Assembly (NCBI RefSeq): GCF_014195325.1 | Contig: NZ_JACIBK010000012.1 | Coordinates: forward strand, 62,001 to 126,000 | Source: Rhizobium sp. BK650 | GTDB lineage: Bacteria > Pseudomonadota > Alphaproteobacteria > Rhizobiales > Rhizobiaceae | Direction of reading: 5' to 3' | DNA: 64,000 bases | In this document: piece by piece, positions 36,765-45,658 of the stretch | Layout: every line of letters starts with the position of its first letter | How positions within the stretch are numbered: position 1 is the first letter of the stretch | The notes under the pieces: model-generated | What the model was told of the DNA's origin: nothing | Seen by the model: only the letters and a program-made list of their open reading frames with translations | Databases searched by the model: none | Program-made: the position numbers and the translations under genes

Positions 36765-36780
36765 GGAACCGAATGGTTCC
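36765..36780. promoter_or_regulatory. Operator palindrome GGAACC-N4-GGTTCC upstream of the TetR gene
   Basis: Perfect 16-bp palindrome GGAACCGAATGGTTCC ending 3 bases before the likely TetR start. A near copy, GGAACC-AAAC-AGTTCC, lies at 37413-37428 just before the MFS gene. Two such sites flanking a regulator and its presumed target fit autoregulation and efflux control by this TetR protein. Confidence 0.75.
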
Positions 36781-36782
36781 AT

Positions 36783-37403
36783 ATGGTCGGCATGGTTAAA
36801 CGCACCCAGACATCCCCGTCCGTTGGTCGCCCTCGCGAATTCGAACTCGATGATGCAGTTCGCAAGGCGATGGACGTGTTTTGGAACCGTGGGTATTACG
36901 ATGCGTCTCTTCCGGACCTGCTCGAAGGCATGGATCTGTCCCGAGGCAGTTTCTATAAAGCCTTCGTGGACAAGCGAGGCGCCTATCTACGTGCCCTTGA
37001 TGCCTATATCGAGGATGCTATTCGCACAGTTGGTGAAACGCTGCATTCCAACCCCTCGCCAAAAGCTGCACTTCGCGAAGCATTTTCGCGACAGGTTGAT
37101 CTTTCATCGGGTACGGACGGATTACGCGGGTGCTTTGTTGTCTTGGCAGCAGTGGAAATGCTTCCAGAGGATAAAGAGGTTTCGGCCCGAATTTCCCGCC
37201 TGTTTCGCCGGCTGCAAGATCTTTATGCGGCTGCGATCATAAGAGCTCAAGCCTTAGGTGAAATCGACCCCGGCCTGGATGAGCGGACACTTGCAAGGTT
37301 CCTCGTGTGCCAGATCCAAGGCATGCGGGTCCTGGGCAAAGCGGGAGCGGACCGCGAGGAGACGAGGGCCATGGTCGACCTTGCCCTAAGGACGCTTGAC
37401 TGA
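36783..37403 (+). CDS. TetR/AcrR-family transcriptional repressor
   Basis: About 206 residues. The N-terminal helix-turn-helix reads FELDDAVRKAMDVFWNRGYY, then ASLPDLLEGMDLSRGSFYKAF, typical of the group with a WNRGYY turn. The C-terminal ligand domain is variable (TetR_C-type) with GCFVVLAAVEM and a conserved dimer helix near GMRVLGKAG. Start is uncertain between the ATGs at 36783 and 36792; the operator almost abuts either, which would leave a very short leader. It lies directly upstream of the MFS efflux gene in the same direction. Confidence 0.92.
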   Translation: MVGMVKRTQTSPSVGRPREFELDDAVRKAMDVFWNRGYYDASLPDLLEGMDLSRGSFYKAFVDKRGAYLRALDAYIEDAIRTVGETLHSNPSPKAALREAFSRQVDLSSGTDGLRGCFVVLAAVEMLPEDKEVSARISRLFRRLQDLYAAAIIRAQALGEIDPGLDERTLARFLVCQIQGMRVLGKAGADREETRAMVDLALRTLD

Positions 37404-37412
37404 CCTTAATTA

Positions 37413-37428
37413 GGAACCAAACAGTTCC
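37413..37428. promoter_or_regulatory. Second GGAACC-N4-RGTTCC operator, upstream of the MFS gene
   Basis: GGAACCAAACAGTTCC, 10 bases after the TetR stop and about 58 bases before the MFS start. It shares TAGGAACC and GTTCC arms with the 36765-36780 palindrome, so it is probably the same repressor site. Confidence 0.7.
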
Positions 37429-37486
37429 AAAATGTAGATTGTTACAAAAGTCGTCGGCCAATTCCTCGGCCGGTCTGGAGACAAAC

Positions 37487-38905
37487 GTGAGACATAGCTA
37501 CGATCCCAATGATACACTTGACCCGCGTAGATGGACTGCACTGATCATCCTGTTGGCCGGGGCATTTTTGCCACCACTCGATTTCTTCATCGTCAACGTG
37601 GCGCTGCCGTCGATCCGGGAGGACTTCCAGGCCTCCGCATCCACAATGCAGCTGATTATCTCAGGCTACGCCACGACCTATGCGGCTATGCTGATCACCG
37701 GTGGCAGGCTTGGGGACCTCTATGGTCGACGAAATGTCTTCCTAGCCGGAATGGTCGGGTTTGCCGCCGCATCTGCGTTGTGCGGGTCGGCCTGGTCCCC
37801 ATCGGTACTGATCGTCGGCCGGGTCCTCCAGGGTTTTGCTGCGGCAATCATGGCACCGCAGGCTTTGGCGTCGATCAATGCAATTTTTCCCGACCGCGAA
37901 AAATCAAAGGCACTCAGCTTCTACGCCCTGACATTCGGGGTGGCATCGATGGCCGGCCTGTTTCTCGGTGGAGCGCTGATTGCGTTGAATATCCTCGGCC
38001 TTGGATGGAGAGCCATCTTCCTCATCAATCTTCCAGTAATCGCGATCGCGGCGCCATCGGCCTTCATCATGTTGCGGGAAACCCGATCTGAGCACCCAAG
38101 CAAATTGGATCTCAGCGGAGCATTGCTGATCGCGCTCGCGCTTTTTGCGCTGCTTGCGCCGCTGATCGAGGGCCGGGAGCAGGGGTGGCCGATCTGGTTA
38201 CTTCTGATGCTTGCCGCTTCCGGACCGTTTTTCCTCCTGTTCTGGCGGCATGAGAAAAAATTGGAGTCGACGGGGAGAGATCCCATTTTCGCACCGAGCC
38301 TGCTTCAAAATCCGGGATTGAAGCGCGGACTGCTAGCCGCACTGTTCTTCTATGCCTTTGCGGCGTTCTGGCTCACATTCTCGGTCTATCAGCAGGGCGG
38401 CCTTGGTCGCACACCTTTCGAGGCCGGCGTTGCAATCCTTCCCGCTGCAGTCGGCTTCGTTCTTGGGCCATTCGCGAGTGGGCGCGTTCTGCGCGTCTTC
38501 GGTCGGTATTCCGCCGCCGCAGGCATGACTTTGGAAGCTGCCGGATTGTTGGGGACTGCTGCCCTGATCTCATCAGGGGTGCCAGAGTTCCTATTCGCTG
38601 CACTGTTCCTCGTTGGCGCCGGACAGGGGGTTGCACTTCCAAATCTCGTGAAGACAGTCGTACAGCGTGTTGACCTGGCGCAGTCCGGTTTGGCTTCAGG
38701 CCTCGTCAATTCGATGCTTCAGATAGGCGGCGCTTTAGCCACAGCTCTTATCGGCGGATTGTTTTTTTCGATCCTGGGTCCGTCAACAGATGTGGGATCC
38801 ATCGGCCATGCCTACAGCGTTGCAGCAGTCGCAATTGCACTCTGCCTTCTCGTTGCAGGATGGCTTTCCGCCGGTCTTGCATCGAACAGAGAGGTCCACC
38901 GATGA
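37487..38905 (+). CDS. DHA2-type MFS drug efflux transporter (14 TM)
   Basis: About 472 residues, drug:proton antiporter-2 type. LDFFIVNVALPSI in helix 1, GGRLGDLYGRRNVFLAGM (motif A between helices 2 and 3) and VGRVLQGFAAAIMAPQALA (helix 4) are diagnostic; around 14 hydrophobic helices follow. The GTG at 37487 has TGGAG 8-10 bases upstream and is preferred over a TTG at 37439. Regulated, by position and by a shared operator, by the TetR protein upstream. Substrate unknown. Confidence 0.93.
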   Translation: MRHSYDPNDTLDPRRWTALIILLAGAFLPPLDFFIVNVALPSIREDFQASASTMQLIISGYATTYAAMLITGGRLGDLYGRRNVFLAGMVGFAAASALCGSAWSPSVLIVGRVLQGFAAAIMAPQALASINAIFPDREKSKALSFYALTFGVASMAGLFLGGALIALNILGLGWRAIFLINLPVIAIAAPSAFIMLRETRSEHPSKLDLSGALLIALALFALLAPLIEGREQGWPIWLLLMLAASGPFFLLFWRHEKKLESTGRDPIFAPSLLQNPGLKRGLLAALFFYAFAAFWLTFSVYQQGGLGRTPFEAGVAILPAAVGFVLGPFASGRVLRVFGRYSAAAGMTLEAAGLLGTAALISSGVPEFLFAALFLVGAGQGVALPNLVKTVVQRVDLAQSGLASGLVNSMLQIGGALATALIGGLFFSILGPSTDVGSIGHAYSVAAVAIALCLLVAGWLSAGLASNREVHR

Positions 38906-39227
38906 GCGCGACCATTGGTGGGGTTAGTCATCGATGCGTCCGTTGACGGCGTCAAACGATTTTCTGCGCCTTCGATGCTCACGTGCGGGTTTCTCCCGCG
39001 GCAATTGGGCAGACGTTATATCCGGAGCCTGGGTAGCCCACGCGGTATCTGCAGCGCAAAGCGGGCGGATCGTCTGCCTTTACCCGAGCGAGGCACGGAG
39101 ATAGCGTCGAACGACGATTGTGTTCGCTCGAAGTCCAAAAAGATACGGCGCGGCATTGTCATCAGTCACTGCCGCACCCATAGTGCCCCAAGCAGATCAA
39201 AATCTGACGATGCCACACGGAGTAAGC
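38906..39227. other. Intergenic stretch
   Basis: About 320 bases between the MFS and SDR genes. No supported gene, repeat or terminator with a T run was seen. Confidence 0.4.
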
Positions 39228-40067
39228 ATGGCCCGCCTTTCAAACATGGTCGCCGTCGTAACTGGCGGTGGCCGAGGAATAGGTCGAGAAATCGCTCTAC
39301 AGCAGGCGAGGGAAGGGGCAAAGGTCGCGGTGCTGGCGCGCACGGTGACCGAGATTGAGGAAACAGTCTCTCTCATTGAGGAAGCGGGCGGTGAAGCGAT
39401 CGCTGTTTCGACGGACCTGATTGATCTTGCCGCCGTTGAAAGTGCCTTTGCTCGCGTTGCGAGCGAATTAGGCCCAATCGACATTCTCATCAACAACCAC
39501 GGCTCGTTTCAGGGCTTTGGTCCTATTTGGGACTGCGATCCCCTTGTTTGGTGGCGGGATGTCGAGATCAATCTTCGAGGCACATTCAACACTTGCCGCA
39601 CGGCAGCCCCTGTGATGTTGGCGCGGGGCAGTGGCCGGATCGTAAACCTTGTTGGTGGCGGAACGGGCAACAGCTTTCCGCATGGCTCTGGCTACGCGTC
39701 CAGCAAGGCCGCCATCATGCGTTTCACGGAGTGTCTGAACGACACAACCATTGGCAACAACGTGCGCGCGTTCGCCGTCGATCCCGGTCTTGTTCGCACT
39801 GCGATGACCGAAATGCAGCTTTCATCGGAGGCGGGAAAGACCTACCTGCCCGGTATTCAGAAGCTTTTCGACGATAGTGTCGACATCGAACCGGCGCGCG
39901 CTGCGCTCTTGATTGCCGATATCGCCGCCGGGCGTTTCGATACCCTTGCCGGCCGTCTCTTGCGTGGTATCGATGACCGCGATGCGCTCGCAGAGGACAT
40001 GGACGCCATAGTTGCTGCGGACGGTAGGGCATTGCGCTTCAGTGCGGTTGAACAAGCAAAGCTATGA
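39228..40067 (+). CDS. Short-chain dehydrogenase/reductase
   Basis: 279 residues with the ATG at 39228 (GGAGTAAGC upstream). TGGGRGIG is the NAD(P) motif, NNHG at the end of beta-4, and YASSK the Tyr-x3-Lys active site. The serine expected about 13 residues before the Tyr is not there: the strand reads VNLVGGGTGNSFPHGSGY, with Gly at that place and Thr or Ser further along. This may mean an unusual active site or a relaxed function. Substrate unknown. It follows the MFS gene by 320 bases and is probably separately transcribed. Confidence 0.88.
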   Translation: MARLSNMVAVVTGGGRGIGREIALQQAREGAKVAVLARTVTEIEETVSLIEEAGGEAIAVSTDLIDLAAVESAFARVASELGPIDILINNHGSFQGFGPIWDCDPLVWWRDVEINLRGTFNTCRTAAPVMLARGSGRIVNLVGGGTGNSFPHGSGYASSKAAIMRFTECLNDTTIGNNVRAFAVDPGLVRTAMTEMQLSSEAGKTYLPGIQKLFDDSVDIEPARAALLIADIAAGRFDTLAGRLLRGIDDRDALAEDMDAIVAADGRALRFSAVEQAKL

Positions 40068-40200
40068 GGGCTGCTGCAGACTGACGTGCTCGAGGGAAAT
40101 CTCATGCCGGCTTTTGCGCCTCTAAAGCCTCTGTCTGCGGAACATCGAACTGCTTGAAATTCCGGCCGGATGCGGAGAAGCAGCAAAGATCCGGGGCCGA

Positions 40201-41793
40201 TCAATATCCAAGCGCGCAACCGTCCTTGCGATGATCGGATGCGCCAAGCAAAGTACCGTTATCCCAATCGACCCAGATCGCTTGAGCGCCGCCTATTGCC
40301 CAATTGGCGGCCTGTACGGCGAAACCGCGTTCCTTGAAGACCTCGCCGACCGTCACACGAAGCCTTTCTTCCATCTCCACCTTGGAAGTCCCCGGCAGTG
40401 GAAACAGGCGAGGTAGGTCGATTGCCGCCTGCATGTCCATGCCGTAGTCAAACAGCTTCGACAGAAACTGGGCGTGGCCCATCGCCTGGTAATGTCCCCC
40501 CATAACGCCGAACGACAGGCAGGTCCTGCCGTCTCTGGTCACCATGCCCGGAATGATCGTGTGCATCGGCCTCTTGCGGGGGCCGATCGCGTTCGGATGC
40601 CCTTCTTGCAGCACGAAGCTTTGGCCGCGGTTGTGGAAAAGCACGCCCGACTTCGGCGTCATCAGGCCACTGCCGTAGGAATGGAAGATCGAGTTGATAA
40701 AGCTTGCACAATTTCGGTCCTTATCGACGACCGAAATATAAACCGTGTCGGCATGCGCGGTCCCGCCGATCGTCGTTATAGCATCGACCGGGCGCTTGAG
40801 GTCGATCTTCGAGGCGAGGTCGTCAGCGAGCGCATCCGACAAGAGGAACTTAATCGGCACGGCTGATGACGAAGGATCGCCAAGCCATCTGTCGCGGGCA
40901 GCATAGGCAAGCCGTGCCGCTTCGACCTCCCTTATGAGATTGTCGGCATCGAGCGGATCTCCGGCGGGTTTGTGGCGTTCCAGAATCTTCAGGATCATCA
41001 ACGCAATGACGCCTTGCCCGTTCGGTGGGCATTCATGCACGGTCCAACCGCGATAGTCCGCACTGATCGGCGTGACATATTCGCCTGCCGCCTCGGCGAA
41101 ATCCTGCTTGGTGTGCAGGCCTCCCTTTGCAGCAAGGTAGGAAACCATTTCCTCGGCAACGGCACCGCGGTAAAAAGCGTCGCGACCCTCCCGGCCGATC
41201 GCTTCGAGGGTGTCGGCAAGTTCCGGCTGATACTGCACGGATCCGACCGGCGGCGTGGCGTCGCCAACAAGAAACGTACGGCGCGTCGAAGGTTCCCGCA
41301 TAAGCAGGGCCTTCTGGTGTGAAATGTCCGACGCGACGCGGGGCGTGATGCCGTACCCGTCCCTCGCAAGTGCAATGGCCTGCGAAAGAATGTCGGACAT
41401 CGGCATGCGGCCGTGGTCAGCAACAAGGCGTGTCCAGGCGTCGACGGCGCCCGGAATGGTGACGGCGTGCGCAGAAGATCGATCGATCGCCGTGATGCCT
41501 TCCTGCCTGTACCACGAGAGGTCGGCCGCCGCCGGCGTGCGGCCGGAACCATTGAAGGCAAAAACCCTGCCGCCTCCGTTTGCCGCCAATAGGGCAAAGC
41601 AATCGCCCCCGATGCCCGTCGATCCGGCTTCGACCACGCATTGAACGGCGCAGGCCGCCACCGCCGCGTCGATGGCCGCACCGCCTGCCTTGAGGATTTC
41701 AATCGCCGCAAGAGTCGCCAAAGGGTGAGAGGTGGCGGCCATACCATTGCGCGCCACGGCGAGCGAACGTCCAGGATGTTCGAAATTGCGCAT
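40201..41793 (-). CDS. Gamma-glutamyltransferase family Ntn-hydrolase
   Basis: 530 residues when started at the ATG at 41793 (MRNFEHPGRS); in-frame starts up to 41880 exist. It cleaves gamma-glutamyl compounds or transfers the glutamyl group after self-processing. The nucleophile is T350 in GGTAHADTVYISVVD; GSTGIGGDCF near residue 57 and GPRKRPMHTIIPGMV are further GGT blocks. No signal peptide is seen, so it is probably a cytoplasmic GGT relative, as in several rhizobial catabolic clusters. Its 5' end lies against the remains of a class III aminotransferase gene, suggesting that it was once part of an amine or amino-acid degradation operon. Confidence 0.93.
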   Translation of the reverse strand: MRNFEHPGRSLAVARNGMAATSHPLATLAAIEILKAGGAAIDAAVAACAVQCVVEAGSTGIGGDCFALLAANGGGRVFAFNGSGRTPAAADLSWYRQEGITAIDRSSAHAVTIPGAVDAWTRLVADHGRMPMSDILSQAIALARDGYGITPRVASDISHQKALLMREPSTRRTFLVGDATPPVGSVQYQPELADTLEAIGREGRDAFYRGAVAEEMVSYLAAKGGLHTKQDFAEAAGEYVTPISADYRGWTVHECPPNGQGVIALMILKILERHKPAGDPLDADNLIREVEAARLAYAARDRWLGDPSSSAVPIKFLLSDALADDLASKIDLKRPVDAITTIGGTAHADTVYISVVDKDRNCASFINSIFHSYGSGLMTPKSGVLFHNRGQSFVLQEGHPNAIGPRKRPMHTIIPGMVTRDGRTCLSFGVMGGHYQAMGHAQFLSKLFDYGMDMQAAIDLPRLFPLPGTSKVEMEERLRVTVGEVFKERGFAVQAANWAIGGAQAIWVDWDNGTLLGASDHRKDGCALGY

Positions 41794-41794
41794 A

Positions 41795-42240
41795 TTTTCC
41801 CCGTCTGATGAGATTGCTGGTCTTTGCCCAATTATATGTTTCATCGAGCGCTCTGGTCGAGCGATCGAACATCTCGTCAATTTCCGGCCCGATCATGATG
41901 AGCGGGCAGAAGGAGAAGGTGTCGCCAAGCGCACGGGTAATGACGCCATGGGCCTGAGCACGCTTGCCGGTATGGATCGCAACGCAATCGCTTCGAAGGC
42001 TTCCTTGCTGGACTTGTTACGAACGAGTTCCAGCGTGCCGATCATGCCGCGACCACCCACGTCGCCAACGAGAGGGTGTTGCCGAGTGCATTCGGTCGTC
42101 GCTGAAACACAGGCATGACCGACTGGACATGACCCGATATCTCTCGCTCTTGGTAAACCTTCAGCCTTTCAAGCGCGGAGGCGAAATCGCCAGCAAGGCC
42201 GTGTTTCTCCACAAGGGGCAAAATAGAGGAAGAGGGAGTT
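41795..42240 (-). pseudogene. Class III (omega) aminotransferase C-terminal relic
   Basis: Minus-strand fragments in successive frames match the end of class III PLP aminotransferases: EKHGLAGDFASALERL and HVQSVMPVFQRRPNALG, then VGGRGMIGTLELV, then KRAQAHGVITRALGD with FSFCPLIMIGPEIDEMFD. At least two frameshifts separate them, and the PLP lysine region is missing. The gene ended just before the gamma-glutamyltransferase start, so the two were probably one operon. Confidence 0.8.
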
Positions 42241-42435
42241 ACCCGAGGAATTGTGATCTGACGACCAGACACAAAGTTGATCACGCATGTCACGGACGAG
42301 CGTGGGCGAGAGGGAAGGGCGCCAATGAAAAAGGAAATCGCCGGTTCGCAACTAGAAATCCGGCGGCCGTTTCCCATCTGTACTTTGACGCTGAACCGCC
42401 CGTTAGACCGCGGCAATGAAGTCTGAGGCGCATTG

Positions 42436-42702
42436 ATGGCGACTACGTCAAATAAACGGTTGAGAATTGTTTCCGTGGCGGCTGTTTTATTGCTACTGTC
42501 ATCATCCGCCGATGCCAAGCAAGAACCGCTTGGCCCATATCGTCCAGCATTGGCAGCTTATCGCTTGGAAGGAATCGAGCGTATCTCTGCCTGTTTGACC
42601 GTCAACGATCCGAAACCAGTAAGATGGTGGGTTACGGACGCGAAAGGCAAGAGCGTCATTGCGGGTCAGCAGGTGGTCTTGAGGGGCTGCAAGCGGTCCT
42701 GA
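42436..42702 (+). CDS. Small secreted protein, unknown function
   Basis: 88 residues. Signal peptide (RLRIVSVAAVLLLLSSSADA/KQ) then a 60-residue mature part with two cysteines (ISACLTVND and VLRGCKRS) and two Trp (VRWWVTDAKG). No family recognised. Its last 47 bases overlap the 3' end of the convergent EamA gene. Confidence 0.5.
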   Translation: MATTSNKRLRIVSVAAVLLLLSSSADAKQEPLGPYRPALAAYRLEGIERISACLTVNDPKPVRWWVTDAKGKSVIAGQQVVLRGCKRS

Positions 42703-43639
42703 GGGTATCAACTGGGATTGGTGGCGCTTGCCGTTCGCCCGCGGTTGGCCGGAGTGACTGATCGGAGTAAAGGCAAACGGAGGCGGAGATCAACATAAGC
42801 GCCATCCCGAGAAGATTTATGGCACTGACAGTCTCTCCGCCGATCAAAACCCCAACCGCGACCGCGATCGCTGGTGAGACGAACGCAAAACTTCCCGCCC
42901 GTGCCGGTCCCGCGTCGCGTAACAGCTGCAGGTACAGACTGTATCCAACGAGCGATCCGAAAACGATAAGGAACGCCCAACCCGCCAATGCCTCCCATCT
43001 CCAAAAGATAGGAAAGGCACGGACTGGGCCTTCGCCGGCGAGAAAAGCGCAGCCAAGCAATATCGTGCCGCCGATCAGGGTCGTCGATCCCGCCACGAAA
43101 ATGCTTCCGTAACGGCTGATCAGTGGCCCTGCGATGACCGAGCCGTATGCAGACGACAAGGCAGCGAAGATCACCGCAAGATAGCCGATGAGTTCATCCG
43201 TTTGTGTCTCTTCCACTGGATGGTCAAATAGCAGGTAAAGGCCTGCGATGCCGACGGCCATGGCAGAAGCGCGACGCCAACTCCATATCTCCTGACCGAG
43301 CAAAATTCCGAACCCAAGCAGGGCGAGCGGCGTCAGCGACATCTCAACGACGGCCGCCGTACCGGACGAAACGAACTGCATGCCCCAAAACAGCGGGCCA
43401 TAGCAAAGGGTGATCATCAGTAGACTGCCGACCATCAGGCGGGGGGCGTCCTCGATGAAGAATGCCGGCAAGCCTCGAATGACGCAGGTGTATCCGAGAA
43501 GTATCAATCCGGCAGCCATGAACCGTGTCGCGGCAAAAACCGTGGGCGGGACGGAGCTGATGCCGACTTTGACCCCTATCCATGTGAGGCCCCAGACGAG
43601 GCAGAGTGTAAGGAATTTTAGCAAGTTCGACGAAACCAT
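42656..43639 (-). CDS. EamA/DMT-family metabolite exporter
   Basis: About 327 residues, ten predicted membrane helices in two EamA repeats. CLVWGLTWIGVKVGISSVPP is the N-terminal repeat start, and AYGSVIAGPLISRYG opens the second half. ATG 43639 chosen; the 12-residue extension from 43675 would overlap the operator. The last 40 residues are hydrophilic. Divergent from a CGNR regulator, with a 32-bp inverted repeat between them, which makes it the likely target of that regulator. Substrate unknown, perhaps an amino acid or drug. Confidence 0.9.
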   Translation of the reverse strand: MVSSNLLKFLTLCLVWGLTWIGVKVGISSVPPTVFAATRFMAAGLILLGYTCVIRGLPAFFIEDAPRLMVGSLLMITLCYGPLFWGMQFVSSGTAAVVEMSLTPLALLGFGILLGQEIWSWRRASAMAVGIAGLYLLFDHPVEETQTDELIGYLAVIFAALSSAYGSVIAGPLISRYGSIFVAGSTTLIGGTILLGCAFLAGEGPVRAFPIFWRWEALAGWAFLIVFGSLVGYSLYLQLLRDAGPARAGSFAFVSPAIAVAVGVLIGGETVSAINLLGMALMLISASVCLYSDQSLRPTAGERQAPPIPVDTLRTACSPSRPPADPQ

Positions 43640-43656
43640 TGAACTAACCTCTGGCG

Positions 43657-43688
43657 TGTAACGGTTTAAGTGCATATATACCGTTACA
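43657..43688. promoter_or_regulatory. Inverted repeat TGTAACGGT-N14-ACCGTTACA between EamA and CGNR genes
   Basis: Two perfect 9-bp arms separated by 14 AT-rich bases, placed in the 79-bp divergent gap. The half-site spacing fits a dimeric regulator. Best candidate for the operator of the CGNR zinc-finger protein, controlling both genes. Confidence 0.75.
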
Positions 43689-43718
43689 ACGAGCCAGCCA
43701 AAGTCGAGTTCCCAAGAG

Positions 43719-44324
43719 ATGGCCTCTTCAACAGCTGATATGAGATTGAGCGGCGGACATCCGGCCCTTGATTTCGTAAATACGGTCGACAGCAGGCGAG
43801 GGCGCTTAGGACCTGATTTTTTGGTCTCCTTCGCCGATCTTGCAACGCTTGCGCAGCGAGTTGGACTGATTTCGCCCGCAGATGCCGGTCGCTTACTTCA
43901 TGATGCTGCCTCACATCCCGGTGGCACTGCATCGTTCATAAGACGAGCACGAAAGCTCAGGGAGGCGGCCTACCGGCTGTTTATCGCAGAGACTGCTGCT
44001 CAGGATTTTGACAACAGGGACGTTGCCACGGTCGAGGCCGAGGCGCAGAAGGCGCGTTTGCGACAGCGGCTAGTCTTCACCGATGGCTTATGGGCGTGGA
44101 GCCTGCCGTTAAACGAGCCTGAAGATGTCCTTGCCGTGTTTGCGATAGCCGCGGCCGACCTGTTGACGGGTAGAGAACTGCGACGTCCGGTGCGAGAATG
44201 CAAAGGACACAATTGCGGTTGGCTCTTTCTCGATCACTCAAAGGCCGGACGGCGCAAGTGGTGTTCCGAAGCAAGTTGCGGCACTCGCAGCCGCGTGGAG
44301 CGCTTCCGAAGCAAGGAAACATGA
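43719..44324 (+). CDS. ABATE/CGNR zinc-finger transcriptional regulator
   Basis: 201 residues. The N-terminal ABATE domain begins LSGGHPALDFVNTVDSRRGR. The C-terminal treble-clef zinc finger carries CKGHNCGWLFLDHSK, then RRKWCSEASCGTRSRVERF; the eponymous CGNR reads CGTR here. Such proteins are thought to bind a ligand through ABATE and regulate stress or efflux genes. Divergent from the EamA exporter with a shared operator-like inverted repeat. Confidence 0.9.
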   Translation: MASSTADMRLSGGHPALDFVNTVDSRRGRLGPDFLVSFADLATLAQRVGLISPADAGRLLHDAASHPGGTASFIRRARKLREAAYRLFIAETAAQDFDNRDVATVEAEAQKARLRQRLVFTDGLWAWSLPLNEPEDVLAVFAIAAADLLTGRELRRPVRECKGHNCGWLFLDHSKAGRRKWCSEASCGTRSRVERFRSKET

Positions 44325-44386
44325 TCCTTTGCGTCCCGACGCCACGGGTCAAGCGACGGTCTCCGTCATCACGCGGAGTATGAATG

Positions 44387-44650
44387 TCAATGAAGAACGG
44401 CGACCGCGGCCACGCCAGCTTCGTTGGCGGCCCGCAGGATAGCGCTTCTCAATTCGGTGCTGCTGGCTTTGCCGATCATGACGTCGAGACAGGCTTTAAC
44501 GGCTGACAAGAATTCTTCTCCGTCGTCCGAAGGCCATTCTTTGATCAAAGCGTTGGCAGCCTCGTGGACGGTGCGAACGACCAAGCGTCGGCTGGGGTCT
44601 TTGAAGATGAGGACGACTTGATCAATCTCGGTCGGCAGGTCCAGTTTCAT
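44387..44650 (-). CDS. DUF982 family protein
   Basis: 87 residues with the ATG at 44650. VVRTVHEAANALIKEWPSDD and GEEFLSAVKACLDVMIGK are the conserved core of DUF982, a small family of unknown function abundant in Rhizobiales. A clearly homologous, C-terminally extended copy is encoded at 59363-59746, where it is coupled to a ThiF gene. This copy is solitary. Confidence 0.85.
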   Translation of the reverse strand: MKLDLPTEIDQVVLIFKDPSRRLVVRTVHEAANALIKEWPSDDGEEFLSAVKACLDVMIGKASSTELRSAILRAANEAGVAAVAVLH

Positions 44651-45061
44651 TACGCGGTACCCCAAGCGATACGGTCGAACACGTTTTGGATGAAAAACTA
44701 ATCAGAAGGTTGCAGACTGTCGCGTGAAAAGCGCGTGACAGCGCGTGTCGGGGCGGCGCCTTGGCCTGATCCTGGACCAGATCGCTGGACCGTGCTGTTC
44801 GAGTGGATGAAAATTATTGGCATGGGTGCCGTCATCTGAAAGCACGTCGAACCAGTTCACAGACGCCATCCGTTTGCCATACGAAGAGCATGGCGTCCGC
44901 GGGTCTAACCCCAATATGACGGGCAAAGGAAGCCTGCCGAAGCGGGCTACCCTAAGTGAGGAAGGAGGGCCCACGCAGCGGAGTTGAGGAAGGGTGACAC
45001 ATGCGTAGATCCGCCGCGGGACCCATGCCGCCCAAACTTCACCGGTCCTCAAAGGTTCCCG
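44651..45061. other. Intergenic region with a degenerate Rhizobiales-type repeat
   Basis: About 410 bases. The minus strand at 44891-44925 reads CCCGTCATATTGGGGTTAGA then CCCGCGGACGCCA, a degenerate version of the widespread alphaproteobacterial intergenic element that translates as VILGLDPRTP. No gene is supported here. Confidence 0.5.
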
Positions 45062-45283
45062 TCAAATCTTGCCTCTGGCGGCAAAAACAAGAACTTTCAG
45101 TTGGTCAATATTCCGCACTCCCTGGCGATAAAGTTCGATCGCAACCGCGGCTGCTCGAGATGTCTCCTCATCGTCGTCCAAGAGCTGGAATTCCGCCTTT
45201 GCGGCATCCACGACCTGCTGACAGACGTCCAGGTCTTCCGACGTCAAGGCCTGATCACGCTGACTTATTTGACGTGCGCTCAT
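45062..45283 (-). CDS. Small conserved-type hypothetical protein
   Basis: 73 residues. The ATG at 45283 has a strong GGAGGAACC site, supporting expression. The sequence is helical and acidic: ALTSEDLDVCQQVVDAAKAE, ETSRAAAVAIELYRQGV, IDQLKVLVFAARGK. It resembles the many short helical proteins of rhizobia whose function is unknown. Confidence 0.66.
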   Translation of the reverse strand: MSARQISQRDQALTSEDLDVCQQVVDAAKAEFQLLDDDEETSRAAAVAIELYRQGVRNIDQLKVLVFAARGKI

Positions 45284-45658
45284 TGGTTCCTCCGAGGCCC
45301 GACCCCTCGGGCAGACCAAGCCTCTCCGATCGCCACTCCGTCAGGGTGATCGTGGCGGCTCGTCGCGTACGATTTTGATATTTGACCGTCAATCACCCGC
45401 AACCGGAGCCTGACCCTATCCCACCGTCATCAGCGGAACGGCGTCGTCCGATGCCCCATGACATCGAGACGCGCTGAGTGTCCTTATCGTTAGCGAAGCC
45501 GCGCCAAGTGATCCCGACAAAGCCAAGGCTTCGTGAAAGCACTGGCGGCACTTCCGCCGGTCTCTTTGAGTTTAAATCCACCAAACATTCATATATCACC
45601 CACTAGGCTGGAGCATGCCGGGGACATGAAGAGAGATCAATTGGCAGACGGGGGTCTG
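45284..45658. other. Intergenic stretch upstream of the GT4 gene
   Basis: About 375 bases. An in-frame extension of the GT4 gene is open to 45533 but has no family-like sequence; otherwise nothing recognised. Confidence 0.35.
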
